A stretch of 64,000 nucleotides of DNA from Adenophora triphylla var. japonica (GCA_022495995.1 JAFEMH010003609.1:62001-126000); one strand, 5' to 3'. Positions 34,148 to 46,492 are shown, numbered from the stretch's first letter. The notes: generated from the sequence alone by a model not told the origin. A program made the numbers and translations.

Positions 34148-35127
34148 TGAACGGAATAATTTGTGATGGGCCAAGCCCAAATCGTTCCCTCCAAGGAACG
34201 GGCTTAACAGGCCCACTAAGAAATCAAGCTCGAAGAATCAACTCAAGATTTGGGTCGTGGCTCGTCAAACAATGGATGGCAGTCGTCGCCACTGAGCGAC
34301 CAAGCCCATCCAATGACGAGCCATCTCCCCCATGGGTCGTAACCCATCCAATCGACACCAGAGTTGGAGCCCAAGCCCATCTAAAGATGAGGTATCTCGT
34401 TCTGGCACTCGCTCGTCGATCCATCTGTCAAGCGACGACCCTCCTAGACATACAGCTCTAGGTCGTCGTTCTACATAGCTTGCTCAACAAGCCATCTATA
34501 GATAAAGTCAAACCTGCCACTGGGCCATTCTGCACATATGTCCCCACGGAACTAGCAGTAGAGCCGCAGTATGCAGGTGACTTTCCATTATAAGGCAAAC
34601 CACTGTACATGAGAGGTACAACAGTGTCCTTGCTCGTACGGAGCAATCACAAGACGCCACGTGGACACGTGGAGACAAAACCAATCTAACGGTCGGTGAT
34701 GATCAAATCCAACGGTCCAGATGGGAACCCTAGTTTCCCTCCTCCGCTATAAATACGTGAACTGACTCTTGGGCTAAGGTAATGCATTTTTCCATATTCA
34801 CATATACACACCCACTATTTCCTTATCACCTTCTCCAGCCCAAACTGATTCTCACGCCGGAGGGCCTTGCCGGACAAGCCCCGCATTTGAATACCCACAT
34901 ACGGCTTTGATTGTTATTACTTTTGCAGGAGCTATGACGTCATTCCTTGCGGCAACCACGTGAATATTACATAACGATCTAAAGAGGGTCATAGCTTATT
35001 CAACTTGCAGTCAATTAGACTATATGATGCAGTTCACGGTTTCTTTCTGGTGTTGTGCAGGTCTCAAGTTAGCCCTTTATTCTGCTGGACCACAATAGCT
35101 GAGCCCGAACGATTTTCTGCGTCATCA
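34148..35127 (+). repeat. Tat element 3' LTR with extra 145 bp
   Basis: 980 bp, highly similar to the 5' LTR apart from scattered small changes and the extra block at 34884-35028. Ends CGTCATCA and is followed by TATCG. Confidence 0.9.
34884..35028. repeat. 145-bp block present only in the Tat 3' LTR
   Basis: The LTR text ...GACAAGCCCCG / GCAGTTCACGG... is contiguous (with two extra bases) in the 5' LTR at about 9500 but split here by an unrelated AT-richer block. It contains inverted AGCTATGAC and GTCATAGCT. No target duplication is visible, so it is either filler DNA or sequence deleted from the other LTR. Confidence 0.7.
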
Positions 35128-36043
35128 TATCGTATTTGTCTAAAATGATGGTTCCACTTTTTCAATGTTCATTTTAATTGAGGTTTGATAAAAAAATAAA
35201 ATTATAATAATATTTTAAAACTTGTTACTAATTCGTCATTAAAATTATTTTTAATAATAATTTTAGACTTTCATTATAATAATAAAATTAATATAAATTA
35301 TTGATAAAAGTTTAATCAAATTCATTATTAAAAATGTGAGATTATATTTTCCGGGGACATATAGAGTATTAAGATTATTATCATTTTAATTATTTTACGA
35401 GTCATGCAAAAAGGAAGGAAGATCATAATTTTTTTTTTCTAAGAAACAAAATTCATTTTTTTGGATGGATAAAATAACTTATTGAGTAACTCTTGTGAAA
35501 AACTAGTTTTTTTCAAAACTTATTGAGTAACTCTTGTGAAAAACTAGTTTTTTTCAAAATGTTATAAAAAATTAGTTTTCAGAACAATTCATCACTCTTA
35601 TTATTTAGACTTAGTGCTTTAAAACTAGTTTTTTTCTTATGTTACGAAAAAACTAGTTTTTTGCAAGATTTTGGCATTTATTTAATTTTATTGGTAGATA
35701 ATTATTTATTATTATTTGCATAAATAAGTAAAATATAATTTTTAGATTTTGATAATTTAAATTAATTTCCACTCATAAAAAAATATAGAAAAAAAAAACT
35801 AAAATACAAAATGTGGGCTACCTAAATTCTTTCCGAGGTCTCATTTCTTCCATCTTTGTTCATTCGCTTGAGTTGGAAGGAAGTAAACTAAAGTTCTACT
35901 TCACCGCGAAATCTAAAACCCTAATTCCACCTCAATTCTCCCAAATCGTCACTCTACAATTTGTTTTTAGGGTTTCTGGATCGGTATTCATTCAATTGGG
36001 CCATTCTTAAATTCCTTCCCTAATCGGCATAATCTGATCAAAG
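35128..36043. other. Intergenic DNA and ATG3 5' region
   Basis: 35128-35450 is AT-rich with no feature. 35467-35677 holds a MITE-like repeat. From about 35810 the sequence loses the long A/T runs and becomes CT-rich, as expected for the promoter/5' UTR of the gene starting at 36044. No clear TATA box was chosen. Confidence 0.45.
35467..35677. repeat. MITE-like repeat built on AAAAACTAGTTTTT palindromes
   Basis: The palindrome AAAAACTAGTTTTT or a near copy occurs several times, with a partial internal duplication (ACTTATTGAGTAACTCTTG twice). The ends TCTTGTGAAAAACTAG and CTAGTTTTTTGCAAGA are inverted relative to each other. An inverted copy of the whole unit lies at 47111-47268. Confidence 0.65.
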
Positions 36044-39000
36044 ATGGTGTTCAAGCAGAAGTTTCACGAAGCATTCAAAGGCGCAGTTGAAAGGGTCACA
36101 AATCCACGAACGGTATCGGCGTTCAAAGAAAAAGGTGTTCTCAGTATCAACGAGTTTGTCATCGCCGGCGACAATCTCGTCTCCAAGTGCCCTACTTGGT
36201 CCTGGTAAAATTTTAATATGATAATGACTAACTAAGTTTACTTGCATCCTTTCAGTTTTGTTCTTTTTAGTCGTAATTATGTTTTTCAGATTCTATAACC
36301 CCCTGATAAATTATAATCATCGAATATTGGCCCCTCCAAAGTGTATGGGGGATATACGGAGAACAGATTTTTTTGGGAAGGGGTCAAGATTGCTTTGGAA
36401 AGAAAATTATACTTTTTGTATAGAAAATTAGAATAAAAGGGGGTCAAAAAGATCATAGTACAAATTTTATGAAAAATAAAGGGGGTCGAAATAGACAAAT
36501 ATAATGAAGTATTTATTTAGTGTATGGAAAAAGGTACTAAATTGACATTTTTCAAAAAGTCAATGGGGGGGGGGTCGAGTGACCCCATCTTTTTTGTGTG
36601 GTTTTGCCACTGGGATATAGATTGTGAAACATACTCCATCTGCTTAGAGTCCACCACCCGACCTTTGATTCAGAAAGTTGGTGCATTACTGAATGAGTTA
36701 ACTTTTTGTGTATTACTCCCTGTCCCTAAATTGAATGTCTAAATTCAAGAAATTATTGTCTTAAAATGAATGTCTTTTTTGCAAAAAACTTTGTCCCTAA
36801 ACGCATTTTTACCTACAAAAAAAATCGTTTTTCATTTTTTTTATTTTAAAACTAAATGTTTAGAAAGTGGATAACAATAATATTTATTGATTTTTGCTAT
36901 TAAGATGTATAAAAAGCACACATTTTCAAAGTGTCCCTTAAAATGAGTTTTGGACATTCAATTAGGGACGAAGGGAGTAGTATTTAGAAGTTTGATGGAC
37001 ATTTTGTTACCGAAGCTAATGCAGCATTAAGAGTTTTAGCAAAGGGATAATGAAATTTTGGGGCTATTGGTAGCAAAAGTAAGAGATGTGACTTGTTTGT
37101 CATGATTAAGGGGATGGAAGAACAGAGTCTGCATCTGCGTTATTTACACATTATGGATGGAATTATAAATTCTGGCCGGAGAACTAGAATCACCAACAAG
37201 AAGTGATTGGGTGGTTCTTGGCTTTAGGCCAGATGCACATTACACAGCCGCTATGGCAATATTTAGTTTTTATGGAAGTACTGAAGGCTGAAGCAGTGCA
37301 AGAATAAAAGCTGGAAATATAGTTGCCTACTGATGTGCTTGCTTTTGCATTGACAAAAAAGGTCTATGACAATACAGACGTAATGAGCGTTAAGCATCTT
37401 ACAAAATTGTGCTACAATTTGTATTGCCAATTTTTTGGTGGTCTTTGTTGTGGACTGACCTTTTGTGTGTTCGTGAGTGGCGGAATGAGATGTGTCAGGG
37501 GAGATAGCGTTTTTCTCTTGTAGGCGTTAGACTTTCACATATCTGTGATCCAGTTATACATCTACATTTATGATAGTTAAATCGATAACCACATATGTAG
37601 ACTAATCAATATTCAGAAGGAGTTGTGGCTGATGGAAGGCATAGATTACAACCCTTTGGTATGTGCATTGTTTTACTTCCTCCTTCTCATAATAAATGTC
37701 GCACATTCTTTTTAAGTCCATCACAAAATAAATGCGCGTTTCTAAACAAGGAAAGAGTCTTAGTGCAATTTTACCATTGTACAAGCAATGCACAAACAAT
37801 AAAGCACATTCCTTAAAAACATTGACTAGTCAAATGCGACATTTATTATGGGGCGGAGGGAGTACATATTAATGTCAAAATATTGATTATTTATTACTAT
37901 GGGTTTCATGTCATAGTTCTCACTATAAATGAATGTGTTTTGTTAGTAAAACAAAAATTGCATCAAACACGAGCCACTACTCGTATATCAGTTAGCTGAT
38001 TGCTATATTTGGGTCTTCTTTTTTATTTATATAATTATATTTCTAGGGAATCAGGTGAGCCAAGCAAAAGGAAGTCATATTTGCCCTCTGAGAAACAATT
38101 CTTGATAACTAGGAATGGTAAGGAACATTCTCTTTTCTCATGTTCTCATAATTTTGAGCTTCAAATTTATATGATCTGATGATATCTCCTATTACTGGTG
38201 GGACAATAAAAATAATGAATTAAAGCAAAATTTTGTTAATGCTCGGCTTCTGGAGTATTTCATGATTGTTACTGCTGAAGAGTGTTGTCAGCCTGACAAT
38301 TTAGACATCTGATACTTCATTTTGTGACATTAATAATATACTCCCTCCGTCCCACGTGAGTGGAAACCAAAAAAATGGGCACAAGAATTAAGGAAAAGTA
38401 GGAGAGAGAATTAGTGGGAGGAGGTGTTTGTGAGTACAACAACAACAACAACAACAAAGCCTTAGTCCCAAAATAATTTGGGGTCGGCTAACATGAATCC
38501 TCATATGTCATCGTGAAAAAAAATAATAATAATAATAAAAAAAATAATAAAAAAATAATAATAATAATAATAAATAAAAAAAAAATAATAAAAAAAAAAA
38601 AAAATCAACCCCCCACATGGATTTTTGCCCTCCACTCCGGCCTCTTCAACACCATACTTTCATCCACTCCAAGTAAATTCATATCATTTTCAATTACTCT
38701 AATCCAAGTTTGTTTGGGTCTTCCCCTACCCCTCGCCATTTTATCATTTCTCCACTGTTCCGGCCTCCTAACCGGTGCATCACTCGGTCTCCTTCTCACA
38801 TGTCCAAACCACCGTAGACGATTTTCCCTCATTTTATCCTCAATGGGCGCAACTCCTACTTTACCTCTGATCACCTCATTCCCTAATCGATCCTTTCTTG
38901 TATGACCGCACATCCATCGAAGCATACGCATCTCCGCCACATTCATCTTATGCACGTGACACTGCTTTCACGGCCCAACATTCAGTCGTAAAGCAATGCG

Positions 39001-42000
39001 GCCTAATTGCCGTGCGGTAAAATTTTCCCTTTAATCTATTGGGCATGCCGCGATCACATAGAAACCCTGTAGCACTCTTCCACTTCAACCAACCTGCTTT
39101 AATCCTATGAGCCACATCTCCATCTAATTCTCCATCCTTTTGGATAATGGATCCAAGATAGCGAAAAAACTCAGAAGCTTGGATAATATTGCCATCAAAT
39201 GTGACCGCCTTTGCCTCCCACTTCCAACTCTGCTAAACTTACACTCCCAAATATTCGGTCTTGCTTCGCTTGTCGAAAACCTCGAGATTCCAAAGTGTGT
39301 TTCCTGACTCCAATTTACTTTCAACACCCTCTCTTGTCTCATCAATCGGCCTGATATCATCTGCGAACAACATACACTTTGGTATATCATCTTGGACTGA
39401 CCTCGTCAATTCGTCCATTATCAAAGCAAAAAGAAAGGGGCTAAGTGCGGAACCTTGATGCACTCCAATCTTTATAGGGAACTCTTCAGTCTTCCCAACA
39501 CTAGTCTGTACACAAGTACTAACTCCATTATACATGTCCTTGATAATATCAATATATTTCTTTAGACACCCTTCTTTGCTAATGCCCACCAAAGTACCTC
39601 TCTTGGCACTTTATCATACGCCTTCTCCAAATCAATGAAAACCATATGCAAATCTTTCTTTTGATCTCGATATTTCTCCATGATTTGTCTCATAAGATAT
39701 ATTGCCTCCATAGTCGATCTTCCTGGCATAAACCCAAATTGGTTATCCGAAATATCCACAATTTTTCTCAGCCTTTGTGCAATCACTCTTTCCCAAAGTT
39801 TCATAGTATGGCTCATTAGTTTGATCCCCCTATAGTTGGCACAATCTTGGACATCACATTTATTCTTATACAAAGGGATGAGAGTACTCTTCCGCCACTC
39901 CAATGGCATTGTGCTAACTCTCCATATCTTGTTAAATAGCGTTGTTAACCAATCTACTTCCCTCTCCCCGAAACATCTCCAAACCTCAATTGGTATACCA
40001 TCCGGTCCAACGGCTTTCTTCAATCTCATCTTTTTCATTGCCATTTCCACTTCACTCTTTCGAATTCTCCGCATAAAATCTCGATTAACCATACTCGAAG
40101 AGATATTTAAATCTCCAACATCCTGCTCTTGACCGCCATTGAACAAGTTATCAAAGTACGAACTCCATCTATCTTTTATCTCTTTATCCCCGACTAAAAC
40201 TCTTTGGTCTACATCCTTCACACATTTAACCGTCCCAATATCTCGTGTCCTCTTATCCCTCATACGAGCGAGTCTGTAAATGTCCTTTTCCCCTTCTTTT
40301 GTATCCAACTTATCATAAAGTTTCTGATTCACCTTTGCTCTTGCGTCTCTTACTGCTTTCTTAGCATCTCTTCTAGCTTCCTTATACTTCTCATAGTTCT
40401 CGTCGCTCCTACATTTCCCCAATAATTTGTAGCATTCTCGCTTGCCCTTTATTGCTTGTTTTACTTCCTCGTTCCACCATGATGTGTCCTTACTTGGTGG
40501 CCCATTTCCTCTAGATTCTCCAAGGATTTCTTTCGCCACCTCCTTTATGGTTTGTACCATCTTAGTCCAAGTCGAATCTATATCCATATCCTCCATATTA
40601 TCCGCCCAAATACCGGTATCGACCATCTTAGCTACAAATTTCGGTTGATTTTCCCCTTGAAGTCTCCACCACTGATTCTAGGGTCTACACCGTGATTTTC
40701 TCTTCCTCGAAATTCTCCTACTTAAAATCAAGTACCACCAATCTATGTTGAGTTCTTTGTGCTCTCACCAGAACAACCTTGCAATACTGTATAACTCTTT
40801 CTACAAGTATTTCTTACTAAGAAGAAGTCAATCTGACTCGCATTACCTCCACTCCTATAGGACACCAAGTGAGATTCTCTCTTCTTGAACCAAGTGTTCA
40901 TTATACTCAAGTCATATGCCAACGCAAAGTCCAGGATACTATTTCCTGCTTCATTCCTCTCTCCAAAACCAAAACCTCCATGTATGCTCTCAAAGCCATG
41001 TCGACTAGACCCCACATGTCCGTTCAGATCAGTGTTCTAAAAGACCCCGCCTAAGGGCGCCTAGGCCCCGCCTAGGCGCTAGGCCCCTCTCCAACGCCTA
41101 GTTCTAAGCCCCGCCTAGATCCCAACTAATCCCGACTAATCCCGACTAGTCCCCGACTAGTCCCCGCCTAGGCGCTAGGCCCGGCTCCGCCGCCTAGCAT
41201 CCGCCTAGCGCTTTTTAGAACCTTGGTTCAGATCACCACCAATCACTAATTTCTCACCACTAGGTACTCGTTGCACTACCTCCTCCAAATCTTCCCAGAA
41301 CACTTGTTTAATAGATGCATCCAACCCTACTTGTGGTGCATAGGCGGAAATAATAGTTATAATCTCATCACGTATCACCAGTTTAATGCCCATAATTCGA
41401 TCACTCTTCCTGTACACTTCCACCACATCATTAATATACTCCTTATCAATAATGATACCCACTCCATTTCTACCCTTATCCTTTCCTGAGTACCAAAGCT
41501 TAAAACCCCAAGGCGATATTTCTTTTGCTTTCTCTCCAACCCACTTGGGCGGTCTACTCACGTGGGACGGACGAAAAAGGAAATAAGTCTCCACTCACGT
41601 GAGACGGAGGGAGTATATTTATTATGTAATATCGGTAACACCAATATTGTAGGAGACCCCATGTTCGTATGTAACCATCAGTTATGCAATTGACGACGTT
41701 ACTTTACATATTATGCACATATAAAGACATCTATATATACAGCTAAGTTATCCGATGATAGAAACCCACTCATAATCAGATGCATGCAGAGAGTATCGTC
41801 ATACCGATATACACTGATGCATATATATAGTATGCATGTACACATGCACATGCATACGTATCTAGCATTTCTACAGCATACATGCGTATGCACATATCTT
41901 GTATTTATTTAAGAGCTTTCATTTGTTACTTCTGTGGGGATTCATTACCTCACTTTAGTTGTGTTTTATGAGTTTTCTCCATGTGAAAGTTTTACTTGGA

Positions 42001-45000
42001 AATTTTCTTCAGTTCCTTGTCTACGCAGAGTTGCATCAATACAAGAAGAATATGAAGCTGCTGGAGGTGAGGTTTTACTGGATAACGAAGATAACGATGG
42101 CTGGTTGGCCACTCATGGAACACCAAAAGGTATACTTTTTATCAGATTGATATTATTCATTGTATATTACCTGTTTAACTTTATTTGATAAACATCTACA
42201 GAAAGCAAGAGTGACGAGGAAGATAATTTTCCCTCGATGGAGACTCTAGACAGTCACAAGAATAATGTCATTCAATCAATACCATCATACTTTGGAGGTG
42301 AAGAGGAAGAAAACATACCAGACATGGCAGATTTTGAAGAACCGGACAACCTTATTGAGACGGATCCTGTAAGTTATGAATTAACCTATTATGGTCTACT
42401 ATTTGAAGCATGCAATTTTATGCTCCCTGTTCATAAACCATTATTTTTGCTGATCATTTTGGTGTTCTGATTTGGCAGCTATTTAATTGTTCATAATTAA
42501 TTCACCATGTCTTGCAGGCGACCCTGCAATCTACATATTTTGTAGCGCATGAGCCTGATGATGACAATATTCTACGAACTCGAACATATGATATCAGCAT
42601 CACGTAAGTTAGGTTCAGATTGTGCAGAATTAAAAACTGTTTTTTTTTACTTTTCTACACTTACGATGTGGTGTTTCATTATTTTTTCAGGTATGATAAA
42701 TATTATCAAACTCCTCGTGTGTGGCTTACTGGTTATGACGAGGTTGGTTACATGGAATATATTTTTGCTGATTGACACATCGTGGCTAAACTTCCTGTGT
42801 ATTTGTAATTAGCAAATTGATTTTCGTTAATTCCTCGTTACCTATAATAAGGTTTGAGGGTCTTAATGCGTTCGGTGTGCTAAATAGAGCAATTACAAAT
42901 AAAGACCTAGTATACGATTTTAGCATCATAAAGTGTTTTATCTGAGTTGCACATCAAAAAGTTCCCAAAGCTGCGTAAGGTGCATTTCATGAATGCTTCT
43001 CTTTCAAAGGATGAACCAAGGGGTATTCAAGTTCCATCGATAGTCATTTCTGTAAGCCTTAGTTGTTAACTATCTATAGCAGGTGGATGATTTTGCCTCA
43101 GATAGAAAGCTGCTTACTGGACATGATTCACACACAAATATATGAACATTTCTGAATTCTATCTTACAGCTATTATAGATACACAGTTGTTTAATATGAG
43201 GCATTTATTATTTCATGTGTCAGTCAAGGATGCTTCTTGAACCAGAATACGTACTTGAAGATGTTAGTCAAGACCATGCACGCAAAACGGTAAGCTGTCT
43301 CTGTAAAAAAAATATATATATTCTATTCAGCATCTCAGTATGAAAACGACTGTGAATGTTATTATTGTAAACCATTATTGATTCAGATAGTGTTGTTCTT
43401 TTATATCTGCTTATTTATATGTTCTCTTAACATGCTTGAGTTGGTCCACAATATTTCTAGATCCTGATGGCATCACTATATGTAAATGGTTGGGAAGAGA
43501 GAGAATTCTTTCCCATGACACACTCACACACCCAATTTGTAAAGTTCCCTGCCAAAGTAATTTTCCCGTTTACCTCAATCATCACCAAATGCTTGGGTAA
43601 TGGAAGAAGAGATGCCAGGGTATGACTCCAACGTTTAGGGCAAAAAGAATTATTTGATATGTTGGAATATATAGTCTAACAGAAACTTGTACTAATATTT
43701 TAGTTTCTCGTATGTCAGACAACCTTGCTTACTCAATTAAGTGCCCACACCACACTCTCCGGCCAGTACCTTAATCTGTTGCTGCGTGTGTTTGTGGAAG
43801 TTTTACCGACTTTTGATTCTAATAAACATAATTTGTCCCTCCTTTTTCTTAGACTTGCATAGTTGCATATTAAGTTGCCACGTAAGCACAATCTAATGCT
43901 TAGCCAATCCTGCTTTGCCGAGCTTTTCATCTTTCTTCGTGGGGTAATAAATATAGGAGTATATTTTTGTTTATGCTGTATATTTTGAGTTAGTGGGTTT
44001 TTGTCGCATCATGCAAGGTGAAATAACTAGCTCTTTAACTGTGTAGGAGGTAAGTCCTTTGAAGGGTTAGAAGGTAGGATTTATAGCTGGCGTTAAACAC
44101 AAATCACCAAAGAGGAATGGGGAGGAGAAGCGAAAATAGGGACAAGCTAGGAAGGAGAGAACAAGTATTGCGTGAGCAGCTTATCACGTGAGTTACTGTA
44201 GCTAACCTTGACAAATGAGCCAGGTATTTATAGGAGTCAGAGCTTGGCGGCTTCGTACGATGCACGTGATGAGTCACGTGTATTCCGTACCGCAAACTGT
44301 CGAACTCTTATTCGTTAGACTGTACGGATCTGTGGAATGATGCCGCGTGTCCCCTGTGGGGTCCAGTCCCGCAATTCTCCTTTTTGTCCTAGCCAGGCCA
44401 CGTGTAGTCCCTCAATTGGACCACATGGCTAATTCCACTATTCTAGCCTCCAATCCATAGCTCCTTGGTAATTCCCATTAATGCGGTAATAGAGTTCCGT
44501 TTGACCTTATTCAATCACGGGAACCAAGAGATGGGTTCCACTGCTTACTGTAGCGGAAGGGGATGTTACATTTGTATAATACTTATATAGTAGAAGCCTA
44601 TGAGTTGTTCCGCACGTACGTTTATGCACGTGAGTCAGAACTCCGGGACACATCCTACAAACTGTAAGCTAACTTAATCTTGGAATGTTATACAAATGAT
44701 TTGTGGCAGGTAACAGAACCTATAATGAGATATCTCCTACTTTTGTTTATGAATATTGTGCTTCTTAGTTGGACCTTTTCTTGGATGATGGATTGTTTTT
44801 CTAAAATCTTTCCAACCCAGGTAACCATTGAAGACCATCCACACTTGCCCGGGAAGCATGCATCTGTACATCCATGTCGACACGCGGCTGTGATGAAGAA
44901 ATTAATTGAACCGCTAATTGCTGGAGGCCTTGAGCCAGAAGTTGACAAGTAACTTTCTTTTCTTGTCATTTACCGACATATTGGGATATAAATTCTTACT

Positions 45001-46181
45001 CTTTTTATATTAGGAGGTAATGTCAAACTTGGTTAGGTTGAATCCAACCCAATTGATTATGCTAATAAGTTTGATTTTTGGACTTGGGTACTTTAAATAA
45101 CTAGAGACACCCATAAAAAGTGTGTTGGAATTAGGACTTGGAAGCGCTTAAGTCAGCAAGGCACCCAAATGCTCAAGCTATTAGACAATGGACAAACAAT
45201 GTCCATCATGCTTTAACGCCCCACTCCACGCCCTCACCCTCACAATATTGTGTGTACAAAAGCTGTATCAACCAAACAGAGTTCTAACTTTTGTACCAAC
45301 AATTTTTTGGGAAACAAATGCACTTGGGATAAGTCGAACCCAAGGGCTTGCATAATGAGTGTTTTACTCCCTCCGTCCCAAGTAAAAGCTTAAGCTGTCA
45401 GAGAAGGGCTTAACTGTGCATACCATACTTTTAACAGAAGCCGTAAAGTTGTGGTCAATCAGTTTTGTTGTACTTGATCAATCTTGAATAGACATGCCAT
45501 CTTCTTCAAACATATTTAAGAATGAGAATCTGAGTTTTCTGTTATTTCAACTTGTCAGTTATCAACTTTAGGTATACTCCCTCCGTCCACTTACATACTT
45601 CACACTTTCTATTTTGGGCGTCCAAATACATACTTCACACTTTATTTTTTACCTAAAATGGAAAGTTTTTATTATTAAAATATTAACCCTACCCCACTCA
45701 TTCTCTCTCCTATATTATTTTAATACTCACAACACCATTATAATTTACTATTTCCTCCACTCATTCTCTCTCCTATTTTACTTTTACACTCACAACATTT
45801 ATATCATTATTTTTTTTCTTAATCCACGCGTGAACAGTAACTGTGAACTAACTAAGTGGACGGAGGGAGTATAAGTTAATAGTACACTGTGAATAGGATT
45901 TTTTTGGATTTGGTTTGGACTGAGCTGCAGTTAAACTGTGGATATGTTTCTTTCTTAGAGTTCTTTGATTTAAATGATACAATTACTTTCCTAATCATAA
46001 TTGATGCCTTAGTTCTACTTTTGAGTTTGCTTACTTCACGTAATCCTTGATAATATTCATCAAGAGCTGATATCTTTTTTACAGGTACCTCTTCTTGTTC
46101 TTGAAATTTGTCGCTACCGTTATCCCAACTATTGAATATGATTACACCATGGACTTTGACCTTGGTAGCTCAAGCACTTAA
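36044..46181 (+). CDS. ATG3: Autophagy-related protein 3, E2-like ATG8-conjugating enzyme (9 exons)
   Basis: ATG3 receives ATG8 from the E1-like ATG7 on a cysteine thioester and transfers it to phosphatidylethanolamine on the forming autophagosome membrane. Exons: 36044-36204, 38047-38117, 42013-42129, 42202-42368, 42518-42603, 42691-42742, 43224-43289, 44821-44948 and 46085-46181. Together they give 945 bp, or 314 residues, matching the family's usual plant length of about 313. All junctions are GT-AG and keep phase. Diagnostic sequence: N-terminus [35 protein letters not shown], the acidic flexible region ([11 protein letters not shown]), [18 protein letters not shown], catalytic [13 protein letters not shown] with the active-site Cys, and C-terminus [12 protein letters not shown]. 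No stop or frameshift is seen, so the gene is probably functional. Introns 1, 2, 7 and 8 are enlarged by transposons. Confidence 0.95.
36716..36977. mobile_element. Stowaway-type MITE in ATG3 intron 1
   Basis: The ends CTCCCTGTCCCTAAATTGAA and TTCAATTAGGGACGAAGGGAG are inverted, flanked by TA. 262 bp, non-coding. Confidence 0.8.
37676..37862. mobile_element. Stowaway-type MITE in ATG3 intron 1 (second)
   Basis: The ends CTTCCTCCTTCTCATAATAA and TTATTATGGGGCGGAGGGAG are inverted and flanked by TA. 187 bp. The ends are more diverged than those of its neighbours. Confidence 0.75.
38605..41554 (-). pseudogene. RTE LINE endonuclease-reverse transcriptase, broken
   Basis: Minus-strand pieces in order are as follows. 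Endonuclease (from about 41550: [30 protein letters not shown]) is interrupted by a hAT MITE and resumes at 41015-40743 ([19 protein letters not shown]). A long RT frame covers 40626-39562 ([44 protein letters not shown]). The next frame, 39592-39239, carries [20 protein letters not shown] and the catalytic FADDI. A C-terminal part at 38955-38605 reads [11 protein letters not shown], the usual RTE tail. Frameshifts separate the pieces. The catalytic Asp pair is retained. Confidence 0.85.
41030..41225. mobile_element. hAT-type MITE inserted in the RTE LINE
   Basis: The inverted ends CAGTGTTCTAAAA and TTTTTAGAACCTTG bound a 196-bp insert with perfect 8-bp duplications GTTCAGAT (41022-41029 and 41226-41233). 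An 8-bp duplication and CA-starting ends fit hAT. The interior is made of repeats such as CGCCTAGGCGCTAGGC and CCCGACTAGT, highly self-complementary. Confidence 0.88.
44005..44570 (-). mobile_element. Solo-LTR candidate in ATG3 intron 7
   Basis: On the minus strand the segment begins TGTAACATCCCCTTCCGC and has a TATA box (CTATAAATACC, plus 44225-44235) about 340 bp in. TTTGT flanks both ends (44000-44004 and 44571-44575). The far end reads CG in place of TG on the plus strand, so one terminus is mutated if the call is right. No internal domain. Family unknown. Confidence 0.45.
45367..45440. mobile_element. Truncated Stowaway end in ATG3 intron 8
   Basis: CTCCCTCCGTCCCAAGTAAA follows a TA and is a clear Stowaway terminus, but no matching right end was found nearby. 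The right limit given is arbitrary. Confidence 0.4.
45577..45869. mobile_element. Stowaway MITE in ATG3 intron 8
   Basis: The ends CTCCCTCCGTCCACTTA and TAAGTGGACGGAGGGAG are inverted, with TA on both sides (45575-45576 and 45870-45871). 293 bp with CT-rich internal repeats, non-coding. Confidence 0.85.
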
Positions 46182-46437
46182 TTCAGAGGTGAATTTTCAA
46201 TGACTGATTCCTCGTGCTCATCACCCTTTGGAATTTGATGTGTTCTTAAGATTTGTACATTTACCATGAAGATATTTTTAGTCTAAGACACTGGAGCAAG
46301 ATTATTCTTTCACATACTCCATCCGCACAACCCCCCAACCCCACCCAAAAAAAGTCCCACTTTCCTTTTGGTTTGTCCCCAAAAGATGGTCCCTGTAAAA
46401 AAATAAAATAAAAAAGTAATATGGAGTTGTCAAACGA

Positions 46438-46440
<3 letters not shown>
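46182..46440 (+). other. ATG3 3' flank / probable 3' UTR
   Basis: Immediately downstream of the ATG3 stop. A degenerate Stowaway-like end (CTCCATCCGCAC) occurs near 46318. No gene. The transcript end was not identified. Confidence 0.4.

Positions 46441-46488
<48 letters not shown>
46441..46488. repeat. (TA)24 microsatellite
   Basis: Pure TA dinucleotide run directly left of the hairpin element. Confidence 0.95.

Positions 46489-46492
<4 letters not shown>

Larger units (their letters stand above)
8767..35127 (+). mobile_element. Tat-lineage Ty3/gypsy LTR retrotransposon, deleted and nested
   Basis: Two copies of a TGAACGGAATAAT...GCGTCATCA LTR bound the element (8767-9595 and 34148-35127), with imperfect target duplications TATTG/TATCG. 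Reading from the left are a primer-binding site, gag, protease, a gap where reverse transcriptase should be, an RNase H tail, integrase, and an antisense gene before the 3' LTR. The last feature is typical of the Tat lineage. Removing the inserted solo LTR plus Tekay-like element and the Copia element leaves about 10.5 kb. Stops, a frameshift and the missing RT mean it cannot move on its own. Confidence 0.88.
38437..41554 (-). mobile_element. RTE-clade LINE, 5'-truncated, in ATG3 intron 2
   Basis: On the minus strand the element ends with the plant RTE signature: GACCCCAAATTATTTTGGGA followed by GCTTTG and a (TTG)n tail (plus strand (CAA)n at 38437-38457). It encodes endonuclease and reverse transcriptase fragments, described in the pseudogene entry. 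It begins inside the endonuclease domain, so it is 5'-truncated. The AT-rich run at 38515-38605 lies in its 3' UTR. It is antisense to ATG3, so its own signals would not be read on the ATG3 transcript strand. Confidence 0.85.
38341..41613. mobile_element. Stowaway MITE in ATG3 intron 2, split by an RTE LINE
   Basis: The left half 38341-38436 starts CTCCCTCCGTCCCACGTGAG and the right half (about 41555-41613) ends CTCACGTGAGACGGAGGGAG, with TA on both sides. The halves belong together as one MITE of about 155 bp; the LINE occupies the middle. Confidence 0.8.

Noticed and set aside
38515..38605. Poly-Asn/Lys coding frame
   Set aside because: Translation of an A/T-rich simple repeat in the RTE LINE 3' UTR.
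42960..43060. Possible extra ATG3 exon between exons 6 and 7
   Set aside because: The nine chosen exons already give a full-length protein in phase, and this stretch has no similarity to ATG3.
46314..46440. Stowaway end (CTCCATCCGCAC)
   Set aside because: Only one degenerate terminus and no partner; not listed as a separate element.
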